Shown here: piece after piece, positions 6,395 through 13,422 of the stretch
How positions within the stretch are numbered: the stretch's first letter is position 1
Layout of the letters: each line of letters opens with the position of its first letter
Assembly: GCA_963609975.1 (NCBI GenBank)
Contig: CAVDMD010000026.1
Coordinates: forward strand, 1 to 20,932
Length of the DNA: 20,932 bases
Direction: 5' to 3'
DNA from: UMGS973 sp963609975
GTDB taxonomy: Bacteria; Bacillota; Clostridia; Peptostreptococcales; Anaerovoracaceae
Notes under the pieces: generated by a model
What the model was told of the DNA's origin: nothing
The model's input: the letters and a program-made list of their open reading frames with translations, nothing else
Databases searched by the model: none
Made by a program: the position numbers and the translations under genes

Positions 6395-7828
6395 CTATAC
6401 ATTGATTGATATATTCATATTCTTATCGAGAAATCCGCGGTTTTGTGCAAGCACCGCCCTGACCTCTCTGAGATAATCCTCTGTCTGCTGCTCTGCTATC
6501 CCTGTAAAACGGCTTTCGGCAATGATTTTATCTATATCGGATCTTGTAAGACCGAATATTTCATCGCCTGCTATCCTGTCAAGCAGATCATTGCTGCGGC
6601 CCTCCTGTTTGACGGCAAGACCTGCGGCCACGGAGTGTTTTCTTATGGCCTCGTGGAGAAGCTGTCTGTCGCCTCCGTTTTTGACGCAGTGCATCAGAAT
6701 GTTCTCGGTTGCCATGAAAGGCAGCTCCTCGTCCAGGTTCTTTTTTATAACCTCAGGGTAAACACGAAGCCCCGAAACAATATTTATATAAAGCTGAAGT
6801 ATACCGTCTGCGGCAAGAAAAGCCTCAGGTATGGATATGCGTCTGTTTGCAGAGTCGTCAAGGCTTCTTTCGAGCCACTGGGTGCCTGCGGTCATTGCAG
6901 GATTCATACATTCTGCAATCACAAAACGGGAAAGCGACGAGATTCTCTCGCTTCTCATGGGGTTCCTCTTGTATGCCATTGCAGAAGAACCCACCTGACC
7001 ATCCTCAAAAGGCTCGTCAAACTCTTTCAGATGTGAAAGCAGTCTGATGTCGCCCGAAAATTTCTGCGCGCTCTGGGCTATTCCCGACAGCACCGAAAGT
7101 ATGAAATAGTCTGCCTTGCGGGAGTAGGTCTGGCCGCTTACCGGATATGTTTTTTCAAAGCCCATTTTGCTGCAGATGAGCTCTTCCAGTCTGCGCACCT
7201 TGTCTGCATCACCGTCAAACAGCTCCAGAAAGCTTGCTCCTGTGCCTGTGGTGCCTCTGCAGCCGAGCAGCTTCATATTTGAAACTGCGAAATCAAGCTG
7301 CTCCAGATCCATCATCAGATCCTGCATCCACAGCGCCGCACGCTTGCCGACAGTTGTAGGCTGTGCCGCCTGAAAATGCGTATATGCAAGAGTCGGCAGG
7401 CTTTTGTATTTTTCGGCAAAATCCGCAAGCTCCGATATGGCAAGCAAAAGCAGTCTGCGTATGCGCATAAGAGCGTTTCTCTGCAGTATCACATCGGTGT
7501 TGTCACCTACATAGCAGCTGGTTGCTCCCAGATGAATCACAGGCTTTGCCTTGGGGCAGACAAGCCCGTAGGCGTATATGTGAGCCATAACATCGTGCCG
7601 TACTTCTTTTTCACGCCGCCCTGCAGCATCATAGTCTATATCATAGATATGCTCCTTCATTTCAGATATCTGTTCATCGGTGATATCTATTCCAAGCTCC
7701 TGCTCGGCTTCCGCAAGTGCAACCCACAGTTTGCGCCATGTGGAGAATTTGCTGTCGGGCGAAAATATGCGCTTCATTTCTTCGCCTGCGTATCTTGTAG
7801 TCAGGGGGTTGATGTATACGTCATTCAT
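6395..7828 (-). CDS. purB: Adenylosuccinate lyase
   Basis: PurB splits adenylosuccinate to AMP and SAICAR to AICAR, releasing fumarate; it therefore acts both in IMP synthesis and directly after PurA. The 477-residue length is that of the longer PurB type. It shows the fumarase/aspartase superfamily regions: T-S-C-Y-V-G-D-N-T-D early, T-H-F-Q-A-A-Q-P-T-T-V-G in the middle, and the flexible catalytic loop G-S-S-A-M-A-Y-K-R-N-P. The ATG at 7828 follows CCGAAAGGACTTATT, a good ribosome site; the open frame extends 16 codons upstream without one. asnA ends 17 nt upstream and purA begins 19 nt downstream, so it is co-transcribed with both. Confidence 0.97.
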   Translation of the reverse strand: MNDVYINPLTTRYAGEEMKRIFSPDSKFSTWRKLWVALAEAEQELGIDITDEQISEMKEHIYDIDYDAAGRREKEVRHDVMAHIYAYGLVCPKAKPVIHLGATSCYVGDNTDVILQRNALMRIRRLLLLAISELADFAEKYKSLPTLAYTHFQAAQPTTVGKRAALWMQDLMMDLEQLDFAVSNMKLLGCRGTTGTGASFLELFDGDADKVRRLEELICSKMGFEKTYPVSGQTYSRKADYFILSVLSGIAQSAQKFSGDIRLLSHLKEFDEPFEDGQVGSSAMAYKRNPMRSERISSLSRFVIAECMNPAMTAGTQWLERSLDDSANRRISIPEAFLAADGILQLYINIVSGLRVYPEVIKKNLDEELPFMATENILMHCVKNGGDRQLLHEAIRKHSVAAGLAVKQEGRSNDLLDRIAGDEIFGLTRSDIDKIIAESRFTGIAEQQTEDYLREVRAVLAQNRGFLDKNMNISINV

Positions 7829-7845
7829 AATAAGTCCTTTCGGTG

Positions 7846-8856
7846 CTACAGCAGATGAATACCTGCCGCTTCGCACATATGTATCATTTCATCAGGCCAT
7901 ACCGAAACCTGAACCTCTCCTATATGAGCCTTGCGCAGGAAATACATACACAGCCTGCTCTGTCCTATGCCTCCGCCTATGCTGTAAGGAAGCTCTCTGT
8001 TTAATATCGCCCTGTGGAAAGGCAGCTCCTTTCGATCCTCTTTGCCGGATACTGCAAGCTGTCTTGCCATTGCCTCCTCGTCAACTCTGATGCCCATGGA
8101 GGAAATTTCAAATGCCATGCCAAGCACTTCGTTCCACAGAATTATATCTCCGTTAAGCTCCCAGTCATCATAGTCGGGTGCTCTGCCGTCGTGCTTCTCA
8201 CCTGATTTCAAAGCCCCGCCTATTTTCATAATGAATACTGCTCTTTTTTCTTCTGCTATGAGGTTTTCTCTTTCTTTCGGGGTCTTGTCAGGCCATCTGT
8301 CCTCCAGCTCCTGCGTTGTTATGAAGTATATTTCGTTAGGCAGCTCTGTCTGTATATCTCTGTAGAGTCTGTTGACATAGTCGCCGAGATTTTTGAGGGC
8401 TCCGTATATTGTCGTAACTGTTTCTTTGAGATACTCCTCTGTCCGCTGCTCTTTTGTTATTACCTTTTCCCAGTCCCACTGGTCAACATAAACGGAGTGA
8501 AGATTGTCAAGCTCCTCATCTCTCCTGATGGCGTTCATATCTGTGTAGATGCCGTTTCCTGCGGCAATACCGTATCTGCCTAAAGCCATGCGCTTCCATT
8601 TGGCGAGGGACTGCACTATCTCAACTGTCTGCTCGTTCATGTCTTTGATCGTGAACTGCACGGTTCTCTCAACTCCGTTGAGGTTGTCGTTAAGTCCGCT
8701 TTCGGGAGTTACAAACAGCGGTGCCGAAACACGTCTGAGCGAAAGCCCGTAAGCCAGCTCCTGCTGGAAATAGTCTTTAATTTTTTTGATTGCCCTCTGT
8801 GACTCCATAAGGTCTAAAACGGGCGTGTATTTATCCGGTAGAATAAGTGGTAACAT
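7846..8856 (-). CDS. asnA: Aspartate-ammonia ligase (asparagine synthetase A)
   Basis: AsnA makes asparagine from aspartate and ammonia with ATP; it is related to class II aminoacyl-tRNA synthetases. The 336 residues match the usual 330-340. Visible family features are the N-terminal L-P-D-K-Y region, S-A-P-L-F-V, G-L-N-D-N-L-N-G-V-E-R, W-K-R-M-A-L, H-S-V-Y-V-D-Q-W-D-W-E, and the C-terminal S-I-G-G-G-I-G-Q-S-R class II-like motif 3. The start is supported by AAGGAGG about 9 nt upstream. It lies 29 nt after pyrG; a TATAAT-like hexamer falls in that gap (8876-8881, minus) but without a convincing -35, so I treat the gene as part of the pyrG operon. Confidence 0.97.
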   Translation of the reverse strand: MLPLILPDKYTPVLDLMESQRAIKKIKDYFQQELAYGLSLRRVSAPLFVTPESGLNDNLNGVERTVQFTIKDMNEQTVEIVQSLAKWKRMALGRYGIAAGNGIYTDMNAIRRDEELDNLHSVYVDQWDWEKVITKEQRTEEYLKETVTTIYGALKNLGDYVNRLYRDIQTELPNEIYFITTQELEDRWPDKTPKERENLIAEEKRAVFIMKIGGALKSGEKHDGRAPDYDDWELNGDIILWNEVLGMAFEISSMGIRVDEEAMARQLAVSGKEDRKELPFHRAILNRELPYSIGGGIGQSRLCMYFLRKAHIGEVQVSVWPDEMIHMCEAAGIHLL

Positions 8857-8885
8857 ATATCTGTTCCTCCTTTGTATTATACTCT

Positions 8886-10493
8886 TTATTTTCTGTCTGC
8901 GAAAGACTTAGATGCCTTCACGAAGCCATAAAACAGAGGGTGAGCTCTGTCAGGCCTTGATTTGAATTCGGGATGATACTGAACTCCCACATAAAACTCT
9001 CTGTCCGAAAGCTCCACAGCCTCTACAAGCCTTTTGTCCGGCGAAAGTCCCGAAACCGCAAGTCCGCTGTCAGCAAGAATCTGTCTGTAGTCGTTGTTGA
9101 ATTCATAGCGGTGCCTGTGGCGTTCGGATATCGCAGGTCTGCCGTAGCATCTGCTCATTGTGGTGTCCGGCACTATTTCGCATGGAAATGCGCCGAGCCT
9201 CAGAGTGCCGCCCTTGTCTACATCGCCGCTTTGTCCGGGCATGAAATCTATAACCTTGCAGGAGGATAATTCGTTAAATTCTCCCGAATCGGCCTCTGCA
9301 AGCCCTGCGACATTTCTTGCAAATTCTATTACCGCAATCTGCATACCGAGGCAGATGCCAAGATAAGGGACATTGTTTTCTCTTGCATAGCGTGCGGCAA
9401 GTATCATGCCGTCTATGCCTCTGTCGCCGAAGCCTCCGGGTACAAGAATACCGTCAAGCCCTGCAAGGGCGCTCTCATATGTGTCAGGTGTCAGGGTTTC
9501 GGAATCTATCCAGTTTATATCAATCCCCGTGCCCAGAGCGCAGCCTGCGTGGCGCAGAGCCTCAGCAACCGAAAGATAGGCGTCGTGAAGCTGTATGTAT
9601 TTGCCTATAAGGCCGATGGTTACACTGTCTTTTGTGTTTTTTATTGCATTTACCATAGCTTCCCAGTCAGTAAGCTCCGCGGCAGGAGCAGTAAGGCTCA
9701 GCTCTCTCAGAACGACAGATGAAAAATTCTGTGATTCAAGCATCAGCGGCGCCTCATAAAGACAGGGCAGCGTTATATTTTCGATGACGCAGTCGGCCTT
9801 GACATTGCAGAACATTGATATTTTGTCGAAAATGGCAGGCTCAAGATGTCTGTCACACCTCAAAACAATTATATCGGGACTTATGCCCATGCCCTGCAGC
9901 TCTTTGACCGAATGCTGCGTAGGCTTTGATTTGTGCTCGTCTGAACCGCTGAGAAACGGCACGAGTGTCACATGAATAAAAAGACTGTTTTCTCTGCCTG
10001 CTTCAAGCGCAATCTGTCTTACGGCCTCCAGAAACGGCTGCGACTCTATATCTCCGATAGTGCCGCCTATCTCTGTAATGACTATGTCTGCATCTGTCTG
10101 TCTGCCTACCCTGTAGACAAACTCCTTGATCTCATTGGTTATATGAGGGATGACCTGAACTGTCGAGCCCAGGTATTCGCCGCGGCGCTCTTTGTTGAGA
10201 ACATTCCAGTATACCTTGCCTGTTGTAAGGTTTGAGTACCTGTTGAGATCCTCATCGATAAACCTCTCATAGTGACCGAGATCCAGATCGGTTTCGGCTC
10301 CGTCCTCGGTGACGTACACCTCTCCGTGCTGAAACGGACTCATGGTTCCCGGATCCACATTGATGTACGGGTCCAGCTTCTGAGATGCCACCCTGAATCC
10401 GCGCTGCTTGAGCAGACGGCCAAGTGATGCGGCTGTAATTCCCTTGCCAAGACCCGATACTACGCCTCCGGTTACAAATATGTATTTTGTCAT
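8886..10493 (-). CDS. pyrG: CTP synthase
   Basis: PyrG aminates UTP to CTP using ATP and glutamine, with GTP as activator. The 535-residue protein has the N-terminal synthetase part, with T-G-G-V-V-S-G-L-G-K-G and D-P-Y-I-N-V-D-P-G-T-M-S-P, and a C-terminal class I glutamine amidotransferase part. In the latter the nucleophile Cys381 sits in G-I-C-L-G-M-Q and the Y-H-P-E-F motif is near the end. The ATG at 10493 follows GGGAGGTG; a longer open frame starts inside the leader hairpin and is not a likely start. It is the first gene of a four-gene operon, preceded by a promoter and a leader terminator described separately. Confidence 0.97.
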   Translation of the reverse strand: MTKYIFVTGGVVSGLGKGITAASLGRLLKQRGFRVASQKLDPYINVDPGTMSPFQHGEVYVTEDGAETDLDLGHYERFIDEDLNRYSNLTTGKVYWNVLNKERRGEYLGSTVQVIPHITNEIKEFVYRVGRQTDADIVITEIGGTIGDIESQPFLEAVRQIALEAGRENSLFIHVTLVPFLSGSDEHKSKPTQHSVKELQGMGISPDIIVLRCDRHLEPAIFDKISMFCNVKADCVIENITLPCLYEAPLMLESQNFSSVVLRELSLTAPAAELTDWEAMVNAIKNTKDSVTIGLIGKYIQLHDAYLSVAEALRHAGCALGTGIDINWIDSETLTPDTYESALAGLDGILVPGGFGDRGIDGMILAARYARENNVPYLGICLGMQIAVIEFARNVAGLAEADSGEFNELSSCKVIDFMPGQSGDVDKGGTLRLGAFPCEIVPDTTMSRCYGRPAISERHRHRYEFNNDYRQILADSGLAVSGLSPDKRLVEAVELSDREFYVGVQYHPEFKSRPDRAHPLFYGFVKASKSFADRK

Positions 10494-10509
10494 GTTTTCA
10501 CCTCCCGCC

Positions 10510-10570
10510 AAAAAAAGTGTAAGGCATTCATTCAAGCAAGGGTGGTCCCCTTTGGAAGAATGAACGCCTT
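10510..10570 (-). terminator. Leader terminator (attenuator) upstream of pyrG
   Basis: Read on the minus strand, a 13-bp stem with a single G-U wobble (10558-10570 with 10521-10533) encloses an inner AAGGG/CCCTT hairpin. It is followed by ACAC and seven T (10510-10516). It lies between the promoter and the pyrG start, so it can stop transcription before the operon. A competing pairing is visible: AAGCAAAGG (10567-10575) against CCCTTGCTT (10534-10542), eight of nine pairs. This would open the base of the terminator stem. The pyrG leader of Bacillus subtilis is also an attenuator, but the trigger here is not evident. Confidence 0.75.
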
Positions 10571-10599
10571 TGCTTTGTTACAAAAGTATCTAAAAAACA

Positions 10600-10628
10600 A
10601 TAATAACCTCGAATTTGTGATTTGTCAA
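10600..10628 (-). promoter_or_regulatory. Promoter of the pyrG-asnA-purB-purA operon
   Basis: On the minus strand, TTGACA (10623-10628) and TATTAT (10600-10605) are separated by 17 bases, a near-consensus sigma-A promoter. Transcription would begin near 10591-10594, in the sequence TTTTTTAGATAC, giving a leader of about 100 nt. Confidence 0.88.
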
Positions 10629-10701
10629 TAATATTTGGTGAAATTTTTTGTTGAAAAACACATTTTTCATAAAATAAAGTGGAATTTGCCGCAGGAGAGG
10701 A

Positions 10702-10735
10702 TATAATAGGGGGAGAAGAAAAATATTGCGGAGGG
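10702..10735 (+). promoter_or_regulatory. -10 element and ribosome site before the short-chain dehydrogenase gene
   Basis: TATAAT at 10702-10707 is a full -10 match. The base range 17 upstream (GTGGAA, 10679-10684) is only a weak -35. GGAGGG (10730-10735) is the ribosome site for the ATG at 10740. The promoter diverges from the pyrG promoter. Confidence 0.5.
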
Positions 10736-10739
10736 ATTT

Positions 10740-11495
10740 ATGAAAATTGCAGTGATAACAGGCGCTTCATCGGGGATAGGAGCGGAATTTACGTCCTGTC
10801 TTGACAGGGATGAGCAGTTTGACGAGATATGGGTTATAGCCAGAAGAAAACACAGACTCGAAAGCATAGAGGCAAGGGCTGAGATTAGAGCGCTGCCTAT
10901 GGATCTGACCCTTGAAGCGTCGTTTGCAGAATATAAAAAGCTGCTTTCGGAGATAAAGCCTGAGGTGGCGGTGCTTGTGAATGCGGGAGGCTTCGGGTAT
11001 TTCGGAGCGTTCGAGGAGGGAAGCTGTGAGGAGCAGCTTGGCATGATAGATCTGAATGACAGGGCTCTTGTAGCTATGACATATATTACTCTCCCGTATA
11101 TGAAGCGGGGAGGGCGGATATATAATATGGGGTCGATGTCTGCAATCCAGCCGGTGCCGTATATAAATGTGTACGGAGCGACCAAGGCTTTTGTTCTGAG
11201 TTTTTCGAGGGCGCTCAATGTCGAGCTTGCGGGCAGGGGCATTCAGGTTATGGCGGTGTGTCCGTACTGGGTGAAAACAGAGTTTTTTGACACTGCCGTC
11301 AGAGATGACACAGTATCAGATTTCAATAAATTCTATACACCGCAGCAGGTGGTCGCAAAAGCGGTAGATGATATGAAAAAAGGCAGAGATGTGTCATTTT
11401 GCGGAGCCGGAACCAAGCTGCAGAGGCTTGCGGTAAAGCTGCTGCCTCACAGGCTCATAATGAAGCTGTGGTGCAGACAGCAGGGTATCAGGTAG
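10740..11495 (+). CDS. Short-chain dehydrogenase/reductase (SDR), substrate unknown
   Basis: This is a 251-residue classical SDR, an NAD(P)-dependent oxidoreductase. The cofactor loop T-G-A-S-S-G-I-G is at residues 7-14. V-N-A-G-G-F-G replaces the usual N-N-A-G. The catalytic Ser is in N-M-G-S-M-S-A, with Tyr145 and Lys149 in Y-G-A-T-K and a V-C-P-Y-W-V-K-T segment after them. Arg residues follow the second strand (I-A-R-R-K), which favours NADP over NAD. The C-terminus is basic and extended (L-L-P-H-R-L-I-M-K), as in SDRs that touch the membrane, but this does not define a substrate. It stands alone, diverging from pyrG and converging with the sensor gene, whose stop is only 5 nt away. Confidence 0.88.
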   Translation: MKIAVITGASSGIGAEFTSCLDRDEQFDEIWVIARRKHRLESIEARAEIRALPMDLTLEASFAEYKKLLSEIKPEVAVLVNAGGFGYFGAFEEGSCEEQLGMIDLNDRALVAMTYITLPYMKRGGRIYNMGSMSAIQPVPYINVYGATKAFVLSFSRALNVELAGRGIQVMAVCPYWVKTEFFDTAVRDDTVSDFNKFYTPQQVVAKAVDDMKKGRDVSFCGAGTKLQRLAVKLLPHRLIMKLWCRQQGIR

Positions 11496-11500
11496 CAGGT

Positions 11501-12334
11501 CTATCTGTCCTTGGCGTTGCCTGATATATTGTATGCAGCTATCCTGTTTGCAAGATCGTGCTTTGCCTCCCTTAATTCCTGCTGGATTTCAAGGACTCTG
11601 TGGTAGTGTATATTCTGAGCTTCCAGACGAGCCTGAATAAGGTTGTTTTCTTCTTTCGAATGAAGAAATATATTGATAAAAAATATGAGAAGTGTTGCGG
11701 TTACCACCAGCAGCAGCATTCCGTAGCAGATTACAAGAGGACCTGCCAATACCTGTGAAGAGTCAGGGTTTATGATTACTTTTAGCGTGACGAATACAAT
11801 TACAGGCAGGATAACCCCCGCAAACAGCAGGCGCTTCAGATTTTTGCTGACACTCAGCACCAGCGGCATACACCTGCGGCATATGACAAGCGAAACAGCA
11901 AAGCATATCGCAAGCGCTGCGAAGCGAAGAATATAGTCGGAAGCTGTTGATGTTGATTTCGAAAACCATGTGGTACTGTCAGCACCGGACAGAGCTCCGT
12001 ATGCGACAGTCAGTATTGCCATTATAGCGGTGCCCAGAATGTTGTATAAAGCCTGATAAAAGTATTCCATAATCAGCATTTCCATTATTCTGTCGGGACG
12101 GGCGAGTATTATGCAGACGATGATCGATATACAATACAGAGCCAGATGCGCCGCCGGCCGGTCATATACAGGAGAAGACGGCAGAGCCGCAAACTCCACA
12201 GCAGCATATGTGAGGGCGACGATTATAGTTGAAAACCACATATTGAACCGCAAAATAGGCTTGTATACGATGGGAAATTTGACTGTAAGGCCAAAAATCA
12301 TAAGCAGTGAGTTTGTGATTATGTAAGCTGTCAT
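11501..12334 (-). CDS. AgrC/HPK10-like membrane sensor lacking the ATPase domain
   Basis: The 277-residue protein has about seven hydrophobic segments over residues 5-225. A charged helix follows, with Q-E-L-R-E-A-K-H-D-L-A-N-R, which matches the phospho-acceptor box (H-D-x-x-N) of AgrC-type (HPK10) histidine kinases; the candidate histidine is His259. In AgrC-type kinases a GHKL ATPase domain of about 130 residues follows. Here the protein ends 18 residues after the histidine, and the next 5 bases lead into the end of the convergent dehydrogenase, so no ATPase remnant can be present. The ATG at 12334 follows AAAGGTTC; the longer open frame (to 12418) starts before the promoter. No response regulator or peptide gene is adjacent. 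It may be a receptor or decoy, or a truncated relic. Confidence 0.65.
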   Translation of the reverse strand: MTAYIITNSLLMIFGLTVKFPIVYKPILRFNMWFSTIIVALTYAAVEFAALPSSPVYDRPAAHLALYCISIIVCIILARPDRIMEMLIMEYFYQALYNILGTAIMAILTVAYGALSGADSTTWFSKSTSTASDYILRFAALAICFAVSLVICRRCMPLVLSVSKNLKRLLFAGVILPVIVFVTLKVIINPDSSQVLAGPLVICYGMLLLVVTATLLIFFINIFLHSKEENNLIQARLEAQNIHYHRVLEIQQELREAKHDLANRIAAYNISGNAKDR

Positions 12335-12373
12335 GGGACATGAACCTTTCTTTGTATTAATAGTACAGTAATG

Positions 12374-12402
12374 ATTGTAAAGCACATGGGCGAAAAAGTC
12401 AA
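12374..12402 (-). promoter_or_regulatory. Promoter of the AgrC-like gene
   Basis: On the minus strand, TTGACT (12397-12402) and TACAAT (12374-12379) are 17 bases apart. Each matches five of six consensus bases. The predicted start, near 12367, lies about 33 nt before the ATG at 12334 and rules out the longer open frame. Confidence 0.8.
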
Positions 12403-12418
12403 TTTTGCGCAGGGGCAT

Positions 12419-12678
12419 GAGATGGAAAAAATGAGGCTTTCAGGCTAATATAAAACAGGAAATGCGGCAGACGAATGCGGTATTTTTTTCTGTACCCTAT
12501 AGAGAGTGTCTGCCCGAAATAGCTGTGCATATCTAACTATATATAGTGTTTCCTGCCGTATCGGCACCGCATACTGTGATTTTTTCCTGCCGTACTTTTG
12601 CCTTAATATTTACTTTTGATTATCAAAACAGCCCGATATGTGATATAATACAAGGGACTATACACGAGGAGAAGCAAT
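12419..12678 (+). promoter_or_regulatory. Intergenic region with extended -10 promoter for the DUF2232-gdpP operon
   Basis: No gene is seen here. Near its end TGATATAATA gives an extended -10 (TATAAT at 12644-12649 with TG at 12641-12642) but no clear -35. GAGGAGA (12667-12673) is the ribosome site for the ATG at 12679. A 12-base direct repeat, TTTCCTGCCGTA, occurs at 12549-12560 and 12583-12594, and a related GCGGCAG run lies near 12465. Confidence 0.55.
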
Positions 12679-13422
12679 ATGTATCTTACACTGGCATTTC
12701 TGTTTGGAGTTTTTCTGCCCATTTCGGCAATAGCAAGAGGCATCATTTCAAAAGCCGATCCATACAGAGTGGTAACAGCAGGAATAATATATTCGGCGGT
12801 CGGGCAGCTCATAGTTATAGCTGTGGCGGGACTGACCGGACAGTCGGTGGGCGAGCAGCTTCAGACAGGCATTGAAGCCCTGTCAAAGACGCTGGCAGCC
12901 AACAGCGAAATAATGCAGTCGCTTGGAATGGATAAGCTCTCGGAAGCAGAGAGAGTTTCAAGCCTTCAGAAAATATACGGAAACATTACGCAGATGCTTC
13001 CGGCCTCCTTTGTGATATGGGGAGCAATAATATCCTATCTGGAATATATTATACTCTACAGGTGGCTTCACAAAAAAGACAGCGGTCTGCGCAGGATGAC
13101 GCCTGTAAGAGAATTTTCAATGAAAAGACAGGCATTCCTGTGCTGGTTTGGTACATATTTTCTGTCATATCTGATATCACTGTCGGATTTTTCGGCAGGT
13201 CAGACGGTCTATGTCAATATAGATTATCTGTTCAGAATGGCATTTGCATATCAGGGCATCAGCTTTATATTTTATTTTGTCTATATGAAAAAATGGCCGA
13301 AGGCGGTTGCAGTAATTGCAGTAATACTGCTTATGACACAGAGTCTGGGAGTTATGGGTCTTTACCTGCTTGGCTTCTTTGATCTGGTGTTCGGCCTCAA
13401 AGGAAGAGTGAGGGGCAGATAA
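12679..13422 (+). CDS. DUF2232 (YybS-like) membrane protein
   Basis: This 247-residue integral membrane protein has about six or seven hydrophobic segments: residues 1-20, 30-52, near 113-132, 152-170, 190-208 and two near 213-242. Between the second and third lies a soluble, Gln/Ser-rich stretch of about 60 residues. In Bacillota a DUF2232/YybS protein very often precedes gdpP, rplI and dnaB, and that order holds here. Its molecular role is not established. The stop codon overlaps the gdpP start by one base (TAATG), so translation is coupled. It is somewhat shorter than B. subtilis YybS (about 310 residues). Confidence 0.8.
   Translation: MYLTLAFLFGVFLPISAIARGIISKADPYRVVTAGIIYSAVGQLIVIAVAGLTGQSVGEQLQTGIEALSKTLAANSEIMQSLGMDKLSEAERVSSLQKIYGNITQMLPASFVIWGAIISYLEYIILYRWLHKKDSGLRRMTPVREFSMKRQAFLCWFGTYFLSYLISLSDFSAGQTVYVNIDYLFRMAFAYQGISFIFYFVYMKKWPKAVAVIAVILLMTQSLGVMGLYLLGFFDLVFGLKGRVRGR

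Noticed and set aside
8876..8904. Internal promoter between pyrG and asnA
   Set aside because: TATAAT is present on the minus strand, but the -35 position (TTTCGC) matches poorly, so it is only mentioned under asnA.
10494..10535. Longer pyrG start inside the leader
   Set aside because: The upstream ATG lies in the 3' arm of the terminator and has no ribosome site; the ATG at 10493 has GGGAGGTG.
10531..10560. GGGTGGTCCCC on the plus strand resembling a T-box antiterminator
   Set aside because: The T-box core (GGTGG followed by ACCGCG) is incomplete, no stem I or specifier is visible before it, and the T tract fits only the minus-strand reading as the pyrG attenuator.
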